Assembly (NCBI RefSeq): GCF_900116625.1
Contig: NZ_FPBE01000001.1
Span: 930,001-994,000, forward strand
Direction of reading: 5' to 3'
DNA from: Idiomarina abyssalis
Lineage (GTDB): Bacteria > Pseudomonadota > Gammaproteobacteria > Enterobacterales > Alteromonadaceae
DNA length: 64,000 nt
Shown here one piece after another: positions 29,610 through 40,440 of this stretch (position 1 is its first letter; each line of letters starts with the position of its first letter). The notes beneath the pieces are model-generated. The model was not told the DNA's origin, did no database searches, and was given only the letters and a program-made list of their open reading frames with translations. Made by a program: the position numbers and the translations under genes.

Positions 29610-30181
29610 TGCGAATCATCTCTCTCGTTAGTCGCTGTCTCAGCGGTACGTTCATCATCTTCACTGAGTGTATCGATATCGGGTAATTCCGATAAAGTAC
29701 TCAAACTAAAATCATCTAAAAAATCATTGGTGCTGGCATAAAGTTGAGGGCGTCCCGGCACTTCTTTGTGCCCGACCACTTTGACCCATCCCCTTTCCTG
29801 CAACGTCTTCATTATGTGGCTACTGACACTTACGCCACGTATCTGTTCAATTTCACCGCGGGTTATTGGCTGCCTGTAAACAATTAAAGCCAAAGTCTCC
29901 AATAAAGCATTTGAGTATCTGGGTGGCTTTTCCTGCCACAACCCCGCTAGCCGCTGCCCAAGCTCAGCTCGTGTTTGGAAGCGGTAACCAGAAGCCACTT
30001 TTACTAACTCAATACCCCGCTCCCGGTAATCCGATTGCAGCTCTTTCAGCTGTTGCTTTATTGCCGTAAGTGACGCTTCCCCTTCATTCAGCAAAAGCTG
30101 ATGCAGTTGCTCAGCTGATAAAGGCTGAGGGTGTGCAAATAAGGCCGCTTCGATAAGTTGTTTAAGCTGTAACGGATTCAT
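29606..30181 (-). CDS. scpB: Segregation and condensation protein B
   Basis: 191 aa with two winged-helix modules ([50 protein letters not shown]). With ScpA and SMC it forms a chromosome condensin in organisms lacking MukBEF. The start lies 20 bases inside the scpA frame. An acidic C-terminal tail follows. Confidence 0.95.
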   Translation of the reverse strand: MNPLQLKQLIEAALFAHPQPLSAEQLHQLLLNEGEASLTAIKQQLKELQSDYRERGIELVKVASGYRFQTRAELGQRLAGLWQEKPPRYSNALLETLALIVYRQPITRGEIEQIRGVSVSSHIMKTLQERGWVKVVGHKEVPGRPQLYASTNDFLDDFSLSTLSELPDIDTLSEDDERTAETATNERDDSQ

Positions 30182-30977
30182 CGTGGCTGTGCTGTCTCAA
30201 ACTCAGGCGAATATCACTCATAGGCTCTACTTGTGACAATTCTACCATTGATTCTTTCACAAGTTCTAAAATTGCTAAAAAACTGACCACAGCCCCAGCT
30301 CGCCCCTCTTTGCGGGTGAACAATTGACTAAAAGAAACATATTTTTTATTGCTTAATAGTTCCAGTACCTGGCTCATTCTTGCCCGTGTGGATAGCTGTT
30401 CCCGTTTTATCTGATGGTGTGCTTTTAGCTCAACCTGCTGCAATACTCGACTAAAGGCAAGCGTCAGATCTTCTAAAGTAACTTCCGGAGGTGTCGATGT
30501 TACCCACTCACGCGCATTGGTATTAACCTCACTCAGCAATATGTCCCGCCCCACCTGAGGCTGCTGGTCAATGTACTCAGCCCCCTGACGTATGGCTTCA
30601 TATTCCTGAAGGCGCCTGATGAGTTCCGCTCTTGGATCTTCTTCTTCATCTTCTTCCTGAGGCGGTTTCGGTAATAGCAGTCGACTTTTAATTTCCGCCA
30701 GTATGGCGGCCATCACCAAATAATCAGCCGCCAGCTCCAGCTTAAGCTCTTGCATCATATCCACATACTCAACGTACTGTCGGGTAATGGCCAAAATAGG
30801 CATATCAACAATATCGAGCTTTTGTTTACGGATTAAGTACAACAGCAAATCCATCGGACCGCTGAAAGTATCCAGAATAACTTCCAGTGCATCCGGTGGT
30901 ATATAGAGGTCTTCTGGTTTTTCTATAACCGGTTCGCCGCGGACAAAACCTAAAGGCAGTGACTGCTGTTCAGCCAT
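30162..30977 (-). CDS. scpA: Segregation and condensation protein A
   Basis: 271 aa kleisin: FSGPMDLLLYLIRKQKLDIVDMPI near residue 37 and a C-terminal winged helix (SFLAILELVKESMVELSQ). It bridges the SMC heads. Overlaps scpB by 20 bases. Confidence 0.95.
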   Translation of the reverse strand: MAEQQSLPLGFVRGEPVIEKPEDLYIPPDALEVILDTFSGPMDLLLYLIRKQKLDIVDMPILAITRQYVEYVDMMQELKLELAADYLVMAAILAEIKSRLLLPKPPQEEDEEEDPRAELIRRLQEYEAIRQGAEYIDQQPQVGRDILLSEVNTNAREWVTSTPPEVTLEDLTLAFSRVLQQVELKAHHQIKREQLSTRARMSQVLELLSNKKYVSFSQLFTRKEGRAGAVVSFLAILELVKESMVELSQVEPMSDIRLSLRQHSHDESVTA

Positions 30978-31003
30978 AATTAATCCAAGTGCTTACCAAG
31001 TCA

Positions 31004-31627
31004 TTAAAAGTCAAAAGGTTCTGTGTCTCCGGAGCCTTCACGGCGAATGGTCGGCGCGCCTTCAGACAAATCCACAACCGTGGTTGGTTCTTCACCTTTA
31101 TGACCGCCGTCAATAATTAAATCCACCAACTTTTCCAGCTTATCCCGAATCTCTTCGGGGTCGGATTCAGCCAGCATTCCTTCGCCAAGGATCAAGCTGG
31201 TCGACATTAAAGGCTCGTTCAACTCTTCCAACAAAGCCATTGCTATACGGTTGGTCGGAACCCGTATGCCGATAGTTTTACGTTTGGGATTCAAAAGTCG
31301 TTTAGGAACTTCTTTAGTGCCTTTTAAAATAAAAGTATAAGGTCCGGGACTATTATTCTTCAGTAGACGAAAAGCATCGTTATCAACTCTGGCATAAGTC
31401 GCAAGCTCAGATAAGTCACGGCACATTAAAGTAAAGTTGTGCTCTTTATCAATTTTACGAATCTGGCAAATACGATCCGCCGCTGCTTTGTCACCAATTT
31501 GGCAACCAATGGCATAACCCGAGTCCGTAGGATAAACCACCACACCGCTTTTACGAATAATTTGAACCGATTGCTGAATTAAACGTGCTTGAGGATTTTC
31601 CGGATGAATTTCAAAAAATTGACTCAT
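31004..31627 (-). CDS. yciO: YciO-type threonylcarbamoyl-AMP synthase family protein
   Basis: 207 aa from ATG 31627 with a strong GGGGGAG site; the frame extends upstream but into rnm. YrdC/Sua5 fold: VVYPTDSGYAIGCQIGD, TLMCRDLSELATYA, GIRVPTNRIAMALLEELNEPLMSTS. Length and neighbours (rluB...yciO-rnm-trp) match E. coli YciO rather than the essential TsaC. It binds RNA/nucleotides in related proteins; the exact reaction is unsettled. Confidence 0.92.
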   Translation of the reverse strand: MSQFFEIHPENPQARLIQQSVQIIRKSGVVVYPTDSGYAIGCQIGDKAAADRICQIRKIDKEHNFTLMCRDLSELATYARVDNDAFRLLKNNSPGPYTFILKGTKEVPKRLLNPKRKTIGIRVPTNRIAMALLEELNEPLMSTSLILGEGMLAESDPEEIRDKLEKLVDLIIDGGHKGEEPTTVVDLSEGAPTIRREGSGDTEPFDF

Positions 31628-31646
31628 AATCTCCCCCTCAATCCTT

Positions 31647-32473
31647 CTACTGTGACCAATGCTCCCATATTGGCACACAGTCCGCCGGCAGACAAAGACT
31701 TTTGCCAAGTTCGCGCCAATTCCCCGGATAGTGAAAGTCGGAACCCTGAGAGGCTAACAGCCCGTATTCCTGGCTCATTTTTGCCAAAGCGTCACGATGG
31801 CCCGGAGACTGCTGACACAAACTGACTTCCATTGCATCAAGCCCCCACTCTTTACCCTCTACCAAAAGTTTACGAAGCCACTTGTTTGACATCTTATAGC
31901 CATGCGGATGCGCCAGCACTGCCTTGCCTCCGGCGCTATGAATAGCGTCTATTGCTTCGGGAATATCGCACCATTCGGGGTTTACATAAGCACTACTGCC
32001 TTTACCAATATAGCGGTCAAAAGCCTGCTGTGGTTTACTGACCGTTCCCTTGCGTACCATGGCATCGGCGATGTGCTTGCGTGTTGGCATACCATCCGCC
32101 TGACAGTCCTCTGCAGATAAACTAACGCCACGTTGGTATAACTTCTCAAGCATGGCATCAAAGCGATCATAACGACGTTGCTGCTGTTCGTTTAACAATG
32201 CCTTTAACTGTCCCTCTTCAGGATCGATATTGAGACCGACGATATGGATCTCAAAACTGTGCCAGCGACAGCTGATTTCAACACCGTTAATCAATTTAAT
32301 CGGCAGGCTTTCCTGAGCAATCAGACTGTTCGCTTCGGGCAGGCCGTCAACACAGTCATGATCGGTAATTGCCAGTACATCCACTTCCTGCTCACAAGCC
32401 CGGTGCAAAAGTTCAGAGACGGACAATGAACCATCCGAGTGCGTACTGTGACAATGTAAATCATAAACTGGCA

Positions 32474-32474
<1 letters not shown>
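31647..32474 (-). CDS. rnm: PHP-domain phosphoesterase RNase AM
   Basis: 275 aa. PHP metal-binding motifs DLHCHSTHSDG, ITDHDCVDG, AHPHGYK and GSDFHYPG are all present. The E. coli homologue (YciV/Rnm/TrpH) is a 5'-3' exonuclease that trims 5S/16S/23S rRNA 5' ends and removes phosphate from 3',5'-bisphosphonucleotides. The start codon overlaps the fadH stop by one base (TAATG). Confidence 0.93.
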
Positions 32475-34504
<2,030 letters not shown>

Positions 34505-34509
34505 TTATT

Positions 34510-34525
34510 TTAAACGGGTGTTTAA
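34510..34525. promoter_or_regulatory. Operator-like palindrome 1 upstream of fadH
   Basis: TTAAAC-GGGT-GTTTAA, 15 bases before the fadH start. The AAAC-N4-GTTT core resembles PsrA-type fatty-acid regulator sites; assignment is inference. Confidence 0.45.
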
Positions 34526-34544
34526 CTTTTCCTAACTGTACTGC

Positions 34545-34558
34545 TTAAACCCGTTTAA
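34545..34558. promoter_or_regulatory. Operator-like palindrome 2 upstream of fadH
   Basis: TTAAAC-CC-GTTTAA, a perfect 14-base palindrome with the same half-sites as palindrome 1 but a 2-base spacer, centred 34 bases further upstream, about three helical turns. Confidence 0.42.
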
Positions 34559-34565
34559 CTCAAGC

Positions 34566-35264
34566 TCAGAACGCCATAGCTTCACGCAGCAAGAAGCGGG
34601 AAAGCGCCATACTATCTACCTGTAAATTGGGGTTACCATCACGAACTTGCTCAGCTACCTGCTCTAGAATGGGCCACAGCAATTCTTTCACCTGTGCATC
34701 AGCACTTTGCATTGACTGCAGATCAGTCAGCTCAAGCTCTCTTACATGTACGCTTAAAATGGGTTCACCTTTGTCAAACAAGTTAATAGTGACGTCTTCC
34801 ATCAGCCACTCATCAACTCGCCAGTTTAACGGTACCGAACTCACTTTCTGCACTTTCACTGAGTTCATCTGCTTTAAAAACTCATGCAAATTCGAGCGCC
34901 CGGTGCCGTAATATGCCACGGTCAGTTGAGCACCGGACATGGATACTTTTGAAATATCAACACGACTGCTGCCAAGCGCCTGCCAGTCACCAGTTAACAC
35001 CAACTGCTTGGCTAACAACAATTGATTCTCAGGCTCCGACAAGGCATCCACACGAGTTGCAAAGCGAACGTTATTTGCCGTCAAGCCATCAGTTAGTGAG
35101 TTAACCTCAAGCTCCTCCACTTCGAGATCGGCATTTAACTGCTCCGACGCCATTGTCTGTAAACCGTCTTTCATTGCATCAGACAGGTTTTGGGCATTAA
35201 CTGACAAGCTGATAACCGGAAGCAAAAGCCAGCAAAAAGCCTGTGTTAAATGTGTAATTTTCAT
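34566..35264 (-). CDS. Exported protein of unknown function
   Basis: 232 aa from ATG 35264 (GAGGT site), with a signal peptide ending near VNA. The body alternates beta-strand-like segments (LEVEELEVNSLTDGLTANNVRFATRV; VDISKVSMSGAQLTVAYYG; VHVRELELTDLQ) and ends in a helical region. The pattern is reminiscent of AsmA-like lipid-transfer or scaffold domains, but I cannot assign a family. Upstream of fadH on the same strand with a 70-base gap. Confidence 0.75.
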   Translation of the reverse strand: MKITHLTQAFCWLLLPVISLSVNAQNLSDAMKDGLQTMASEQLNADLEVEELEVNSLTDGLTANNVRFATRVDALSEPENQLLLAKQLVLTGDWQALGSSRVDISKVSMSGAQLTVAYYGTGRSNLHEFLKQMNSVKVQKVSSVPLNWRVDEWLMEDVTINLFDKGEPILSVHVRELELTDLQSMQSADAQVKELLWPILEQVAEQVRDGNPNLQVDSMALSRFLLREAMAF

Positions 35265-35388
35265 CGGTGACCTCATTCAATTAGGATCCAGTCGCAGGAA
35301 TAAACCCAATAATCGCATAACCTTTGACTCTTTAAAGTAATTATTTGTTAATCTGAAGCGACATTATAAAAAAACGGAGAACAATCTC

Positions 35389-36924
35389 ATGCGAAAGAGC
35401 CTTGCTTTAATTGCTTCTTTGTCACTGATGGGTTGCTCGGTAGTATCAGCACCTGTTGTTGCCGAAGAAAGCTCAACGAATCATAAACGCATGTTGCCGG
35501 TAGACACCGAAGTGGTTACCGAACACAGCGTAGAAATTAATGGCGAAACTGTCGACTACACAGCCACAGCCGGCACTCAACCGGTATGGGATGACGAGGG
35601 CAACCCAACCGCATCGTTATTCTATACCTATTATGAACGCCAGGACGTTGATAATCGTGAGTCTCGCCCTGTTGTTTACTCCTTTAACGGCGGCCCTGGT
35701 TCAGCATCGGTTTGGATGCACATTGCCTACACAGGCCCAAAAGTATTAAATTTGAGTGACGAAGGCTATCCGGTTCAACCTTATGGCGTGCAGGACAACC
35801 CGCACTCCATTCTTGATGTCGCTGACATTGTTTTTATTAACCCAGTCAATACCGGCTACTCACGCGTGTTGCCAAATGAAGATGGCGAAATGCCGTCGCG
35901 CGAAAAGCAGAAAGACATGTTCTTCGGTGTTAATGCCGACGTTAAATATCTTGCCGAGTGGATGAACACCTTTACTTCGCGCATGAACCGCTGGCAGTCA
36001 CCTAAGTACTTAATTGGCGAAAGCTATGGCACAACACGTGTATCGGGTCTTGCACTGGAGCTGCAAAACAGCCAGTGGATGTATCTAAACGGCGTTATTC
36101 TAGTGTCACCAACTGATATTGGTATTGACCGCGATGGCCCAGTAAAACAAGCTAACCAGCTGCCTTATTTTGCTGCAGCCGCCTGGTATCACGATGCACT
36201 GCCAGACGCATTACAGAGCAAAGATCTGGACGAGTTACTACCAGAAGTTGAACAATTCACGCTGGACCAGTACTTACCGGCATTGGCGAAAGGCGCCATG
36301 CTAACGGGTGAAGCCCGCGAGCAAATGGCTGAACGCGTCGCTTATTACTCAGGTTTATCGAAACAAGCGGTATTAGATAACAATCTGGCACCGAGCACTT
36401 GGTATTTCTGGAAAGAACTCCTGCGTGACCGCGACCGCACTATTGGCCGCCTTGACTCACGCTATTTAGGCCTGGATGAAAAACGCTCGGGCGACCGTCC
36501 TGACTATAACGCAGAACTGACGTCATGGTTACATTCGTTCACGCCAGCCATTAACTACTACCTGCGTGAAGAGTTAAATTTTGTAACCGACATTAAATAC
36601 AACATGTTCGGTCCGGTTCATCCGTGGGATCGCTCGAACAACAACACCGGTAAGCAATTACGTCAGGCCATGGCGCAAAACCCTTACCTGAATGTGTTAA
36701 TTCAGTCAGGTTATTTTGACGGCGCTACTAACTATTTCGATGCGAAGTACAACATGTGGCACTTAGATCCAAGCACGCAAATGAGCGACCGTATCGACTT
36801 TAAAGGCTACCGCAGTGGCCACATGATGTACCTGCGCCGTGCCGACTTAGAGAAAGCCAATGACGACTTGCGTGAGTTTATTCGTCAGTCGGATTCAAAA
36901 GGCAAACCGGCAGAATATAAATAG
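35389..36924 (+). CDS. Exported S10-family serine carboxypeptidase
   Basis: 511 aa with an N-terminal signal; LMGC at 13-16 could be a lipobox. Carboxypeptidase-Y-type motifs: NGGPGSASVWM (oxyanion region), catalytic Ser212 in GESYGTTR, an acidic residue in SGYFDGATNY and catalytic His478 in SGHMMY. Expected to release C-terminal residues from peptides in the periplasm or outside the cell, in keeping with a protein-degrading marine heterotroph. Confidence 0.92.
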   Translation: MRKSLALIASLSLMGCSVVSAPVVAEESSTNHKRMLPVDTEVVTEHSVEINGETVDYTATAGTQPVWDDEGNPTASLFYTYYERQDVDNRESRPVVYSFNGGPGSASVWMHIAYTGPKVLNLSDEGYPVQPYGVQDNPHSILDVADIVFINPVNTGYSRVLPNEDGEMPSREKQKDMFFGVNADVKYLAEWMNTFTSRMNRWQSPKYLIGESYGTTRVSGLALELQNSQWMYLNGVILVSPTDIGIDRDGPVKQANQLPYFAAAAWYHDALPDALQSKDLDELLPEVEQFTLDQYLPALAKGAMLTGEAREQMAERVAYYSGLSKQAVLDNNLAPSTWYFWKELLRDRDRTIGRLDSRYLGLDEKRSGDRPDYNAELTSWLHSFTPAINYYLREELNFVTDIKYNMFGPVHPWDRSNNNTGKQLRQAMAQNPYLNVLIQSGYFDGATNYFDAKYNMWHLDPSTQMSDRIDFKGYRSGHMMYLRRADLEKANDDLREFIRQSDSKGKPAEYK

Positions 36925-36952
36925 AAAGTATAAATAGAAAGAAAAACAACTA

Positions 36953-36981
36953 TTGACAGACTTTCGCTCAAGCGTTAGTTT
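36953..36981 (+). promoter_or_regulatory. Probable trp operon promoter
   Basis: Consensus TTGACA at 36953-36958 with a weak -10 (TAGTTT) 17 bases downstream, about 38 bases before the leader ATG. A TTAGTTTGTC stretch at the -10 faintly recalls a trp operator half-site, not enough to call TrpR binding. Confidence 0.55.
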
Positions 36982-37018
36982 GTCAGCATTAAAACGAATT
37001 AAGAGAGCTATACAACTT

Positions 37019-37081
37019 ATGTTTTTACGTACAACAACCCAACATTGGTGGTGGCACTTCCCGAACGAGCGGGTGGTGTAG
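37019..37081 (+). CDS. trpL: trp leader peptide
   Basis: 20-codon open frame with three consecutive Trp codons (positions 10-12): MFLRTTTQHWWWHFPNERVV. It lies between the promoter and the attenuator hairpin, the position and design of a transcription-attenuation leader. Stalling at the TGG run when charged tRNA-Trp is scarce should keep the operon on. Confidence 0.9.
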   Translation: MFLRTTTQHWWWHFPNERVV

Positions 37082-37143
37082 TTGTGCGTGTAACGTAAAT
37101 AGCTTCACTTTGAGAAACCCGCTCCTTTGAGCGGGTTTTTTAT
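37067..37143 (+). promoter_or_regulatory. trp attenuator (terminator and competing antiterminator)
   Basis: Terminator: 37115-37124 pairs with 37129-37138 (10 bp, loop CTTT) followed by TTTTTT. Competing arm: GAGCGGGT at 37067-37074, inside the end of the leader peptide, is identical to the 3' terminator arm and pairs perfectly (8 bp) with 37117-37124. A ribosome stalled at the Trp codons (37046-37054) leaves this arm free; one reaching the stop at 37079 covers it. Confidence 0.88.
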
Positions 37144-37196
37144 TGCCGTTTCACTGGAGCAGGTTTAAAAATCAACAAGAGAAAACGAGGTCTGAG

Positions 37197-38795
37197 GTGA
37201 AAAACCTGACAACTGAACAAGACGGCAATTTAGAGACACTGAGAGTGTCACTGCCTTATCAGGCGGATCCACTACAAGTATTTCAGAACACTTGCAGCAC
37301 ACAAGGTGAGCATTTACTGCTGGACTCAGCTGATATCGGAACCAAGCAGCAGGTAAAGAGCTTGCTGCTGATTGATGCAGCGTTACGAATTACCTGTAAC
37401 AATCAACAGGTCACTATTGATGCCCTGACTGATAACGGCTCTGCCTTGCTCAGCTGGATTGAAGAACAACTTAAAGATAGTGCCACTATTGAAAGAGCAC
37501 CAGGCCAACTGACATTAACCTTCAGTGCAGCAACTATGCCACTGGATGAAGACTCCCGCTTACGTCAAATCAGTAACATGGAGCCGCTGCGACTACTCCA
37601 GCAAAATCTCAATAAAGCAAACGACACAGCAAAACAGCACCCATTTTCTGTCTTTCTCGGCGGCGCTTTCGCCTATGACTTTGTTGCCAGCTACGAGCAG
37701 TTGCCTGAAGTTGAAGAAGGCGAGAACAACTGCCCTGACTATGTCTTTTACCTGGCAGAAACCTTGCTGATTATTAATCATCAACAGCAAACCACTGAGC
37801 TTCTTGGCAGTGTTTTCAGCGGTGAAGGTCACGACCAGCGTTATCAGGCTATGAGTCAGCGTATAGGAGAACTGGCAGCGCGCTGTCAGCTGCCGGTAAT
37901 AGAACCTCAACCTCAGCCGATTGATGTAAAAGTAACAGCCACACCCTCAGCAGAAGAATTTGCAGGCATTGTTACCCGGCTAAAAGAAAACATTGTGGCG
38001 GGCGATATTTTTCAGGTAGTGCCGTCCCGGCGTTTTAAAATGCCCTGCCCTGATCCGTTAGCCGCTTACCAACAGTTGAAGAAGAATAACCCCTCACCCT
38101 ATATGTTTTTTATGAGTCATCCGGATTTTTGCCTGTTTGGAGCCTCACCTGAGTCCGCACTGAAATATCAGCAGGACACCAATCAGGTAGAGCTTTATCC
38201 GATTGCCGGTACCCGTCCACGCGGTAAAAATGCCGATGGCAGTATTAACCCGGACTTAGACAGTCGCATGGAGCTGGAACTGCGGCTTGACCAAAAAGAA
38301 CTGGCAGAACATTTAATGTTGGTTGATTTAGCCCGCAACGATTTAGCCCGTATTAGCGAAACCGGCACTCGTTACGTTGCCGACCTGCTTCAGGTTGACC
38401 GTTATTCGCATGTTATGCACCTGGTTTCACGCGTAGTAGCAAAACTACGAAACGATTGCGATGCTCTTCACGCTTACCGCGCCTGCATGAATATGGGCAC
38501 TTTAGTGGGAGCTCCAAAAGTTAGCGCCGCGACTCTTATCCGCCAGGTCGAACAACAACGTCGCGGCAGCTACGGCGGTGCTGTTGGGTATCTGGCCGGT
38601 AATGGCGACATGGATACCTGTATTGTTATTCGCTCCGCGTTTGTTAAGAACGACGAAGCCATAGTGCAGGCCGGTGCTGGCGTAGTGCATGACTCAGATC
38701 CGGCCAGCGAAATCGCCGAAACAGAGAATAAAGCTAAGGCCGTTATCCTGGCAATTCAGCAAGCCCATACTTTACCTGAACAGGAGGCGCTATAA
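37197..38795 (+). CDS. trpE: Anthranilate synthase component I
   Basis: 532 aa from GTG 37197, chosen because GAGG lies 6 bases upstream; an earlier TTG at 37143 falls in the attenuator T run. Chorismate-binding motifs: GDIFQVVPSRRF, YPIAGTRPRGK, LVDLARNDLAR, GAPKVSAATLI. Together with TrpG it makes anthranilate from chorismate and glutamine; an LLLDSAD segment near the N-terminus matches the Trp feedback site. Stop and trpG start overlap (TAATG). Confidence 0.97.
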   Translation: MKNLTTEQDGNLETLRVSLPYQADPLQVFQNTCSTQGEHLLLDSADIGTKQQVKSLLLIDAALRITCNNQQVTIDALTDNGSALLSWIEEQLKDSATIERAPGQLTLTFSAATMPLDEDSRLRQISNMEPLRLLQQNLNKANDTAKQHPFSVFLGGAFAYDFVASYEQLPEVEEGENNCPDYVFYLAETLLIINHQQQTTELLGSVFSGEGHDQRYQAMSQRIGELAARCQLPVIEPQPQPIDVKVTATPSAEEFAGIVTRLKENIVAGDIFQVVPSRRFKMPCPDPLAAYQQLKKNNPSPYMFFMSHPDFCLFGASPESALKYQQDTNQVELYPIAGTRPRGKNADGSINPDLDSRMELELRLDQKELAEHLMLVDLARNDLARISETGTRYVADLLQVDRYSHVMHLVSRVVAKLRNDCDALHAYRACMNMGTLVGAPKVSAATLIRQVEQQRRGSYGGAVGYLAGNGDMDTCIVIRSAFVKNDEAIVQAGAGVVHDSDPASEIAETENKAKAVILAIQQAHTLPEQEAL

Positions 38796-39430
38796 TGACT
38801 CAGTCAGCTCGTATCGTACTGATAGATAACGTCGACTCGTTCTCGTACAACCTGGTGGATGAGTTGCGCCAGTTAGGTTTTCCGCTGGTCGTTTATCGTA
38901 ACCAACTGGCAGCAACCGATGTGATTGAACAGCTGGAAAATTACAGTGGCCCTCAACTGGTATGCTTGTCACCGGGACCCGGACACCCATCAAATGCCGG
39001 AAACCTGATGGAAGTGATCCAATACTGCAGCGGCCGCATACCCATGCTGGGTATTTGTCTGGGCTTTCAGGCGTTAATTGAGCACGCAGGCGGACGAGTT
39101 GATACCTGCGGTGAGATTGTCCATGGCAAAACCGCTAAGGTCGATACTGTGACGCATCCCGTATTTACCGCCGCAACGGATAACAACCAGTGCGTTGTAG
39201 CGCGTTACCACTCATTAAGTGGTTACGACCTTCCGGAAGCAACAAAGGTAATAGCCAGTTTAGATGGCCCCGATGGCAGTATCCCCATGGCTGCCGAGTT
39301 TTTTAATGAAGCAGGAACCGTTAGTCATGCCATTGGCTTTCAGTTTCACCCGGAGTCGCTTTTAACGCCAAAGGGAAAACAATTACTTAGTAACAGCATT
39401 CAGTATTTATTAACAGGAGCAAAGCCATGA
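38795..39430 (+). CDS. trpG: Anthranilate synthase glutamine amidotransferase subunit
   Basis: 211 aa class I amidotransferase: GPGHPSNAG, nucleophile in GICLGFQ, QFHPES. Supplies ammonia to TrpE. Here a separate gene, not fused to trpD as in E. coli. Overlaps trpD by 4 bases. Confidence 0.97.
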   Translation: MTQSARIVLIDNVDSFSYNLVDELRQLGFPLVVYRNQLAATDVIEQLENYSGPQLVCLSPGPGHPSNAGNLMEVIQYCSGRIPMLGICLGFQALIEHAGGRVDTCGEIVHGKTAKVDTVTHPVFTAATDNNQCVVARYHSLSGYDLPEATKVIASLDGPDGSIPMAAEFFNEAGTVSHAIGFQFHPESLLTPKGKQLLSNSIQYLLTGAKP

Positions 39431-40440
39431 AAGCCCTACAAACTCTGATGTCTGGTGAGGCTCTGACGCAGGATCAAACCCGTGAGTTTTTCCAGCGCTT
39501 AATTAAAGGCGAGCTCAACGACATTCAGGTGACCGCGGCGCTCATTGCCATGAAAATGAGGGGCGAAACCCCAGCCGAGTTAGCCGGTGCCGCTGAAGCG
39601 ATTTTATCGGCCGCAAAGCCTTTTGTCCGTCCCGATACCACAGTCATTGACAGCTGCGGTACCGGCGGCGATGGCAGCAACACCATCAATATCTCCACCA
39701 CGGCTGCTCTGGTTGCCGCCAGTATGGGTCTGGCTGTGGCCAAACATGGTAACCGAAGTGTGTCTTCACGTTCAGGCTCAGCCGATGTACTCGAAGCACT
39801 TAAACTTCGCGTTAATCTGGATCCTTCGGATGCCTCTGTCCAGTTGGCCGATAACGGCTTTTGCTTTTTATTTGCTCCGCATTATCACCCGGGCATTAAA
39901 CACGCTATGCCGGTAAGACAAACACTGAAAACACGCACCTTATTCAACCTGATTGGTCCTTTAGTTAACCCTGCCCGACCCGATGCTCAACTGCTCGGCG
40001 TTTATAGTGAGGAATGGGTAAGACCCATGGCTGAAACCCTACAGCGACTGGGGGTTAAGCGTGCTATGGTCGTACATGGAAGTGGACTGGATGAACTGGC
40101 TCTGCACGGCCCGACTCAAGTCATTGAACTGCGTGACGGCGAGCTGAATGAGTACCGGGTTACTCCTGACGACTTTGGTGTTCCCAGCGCCCCGCTTGAC
40201 GAGTTAAAAGGCGGCGATGCTGACTTCAATGCCCGTATTCTGGAAGACATTCTTGCCGGAGGCGGCAGCCCCGCTCAGCGCCACTCAGTTGCTATGAACG
40301 TTGCAGCTTTGCTTTATTTAAGTGGACAATACAGCGATATGAAAGCCGCAACTGCAGCAACATTGGAGCATTTAGACACCGGCCAGGCTCTGTTGCATTT
40401 ACGCCGCGTACAAGACGCCCAGGAGACTTATCATGTCTGA
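39427..40440 (+). CDS. trpD: Anthranilate phosphoribosyltransferase
   Basis: 337 aa. Motifs DSCGTGGDGSNTINIST (pyrophosphate loop), KHGNRSVSSRSGSADVLEAL, FNLIGPLVNP. Adds phosphoribosyl to anthranilate. Overlaps trpC by 8 bases. Confidence 0.97.
   Translation: MKALQTLMSGEALTQDQTREFFQRLIKGELNDIQVTAALIAMKMRGETPAELAGAAEAILSAAKPFVRPDTTVIDSCGTGGDGSNTINISTTAALVAASMGLAVAKHGNRSVSSRSGSADVLEALKLRVNLDPSDASVQLADNGFCFLFAPHYHPGIKHAMPVRQTLKTRTLFNLIGPLVNPARPDAQLLGVYSEEWVRPMAETLQRLGVKRAMVVHGSGLDELALHGPTQVIELRDGELNEYRVTPDDFGVPSAPLDELKGGDADFNARILEDILAGGGSPAQRHSVAMNVAALLYLSGQYSDMKAATAATLEHLDTGQALLHLRRVQDAQETYHV

Noticed and set aside
36960-36995. TrpR operator at the trp promoter
   Set aside because: Only a short TTAGTTTGTC stretch recalls the operator; the palindrome is not there, so TrpR control is not claimed.
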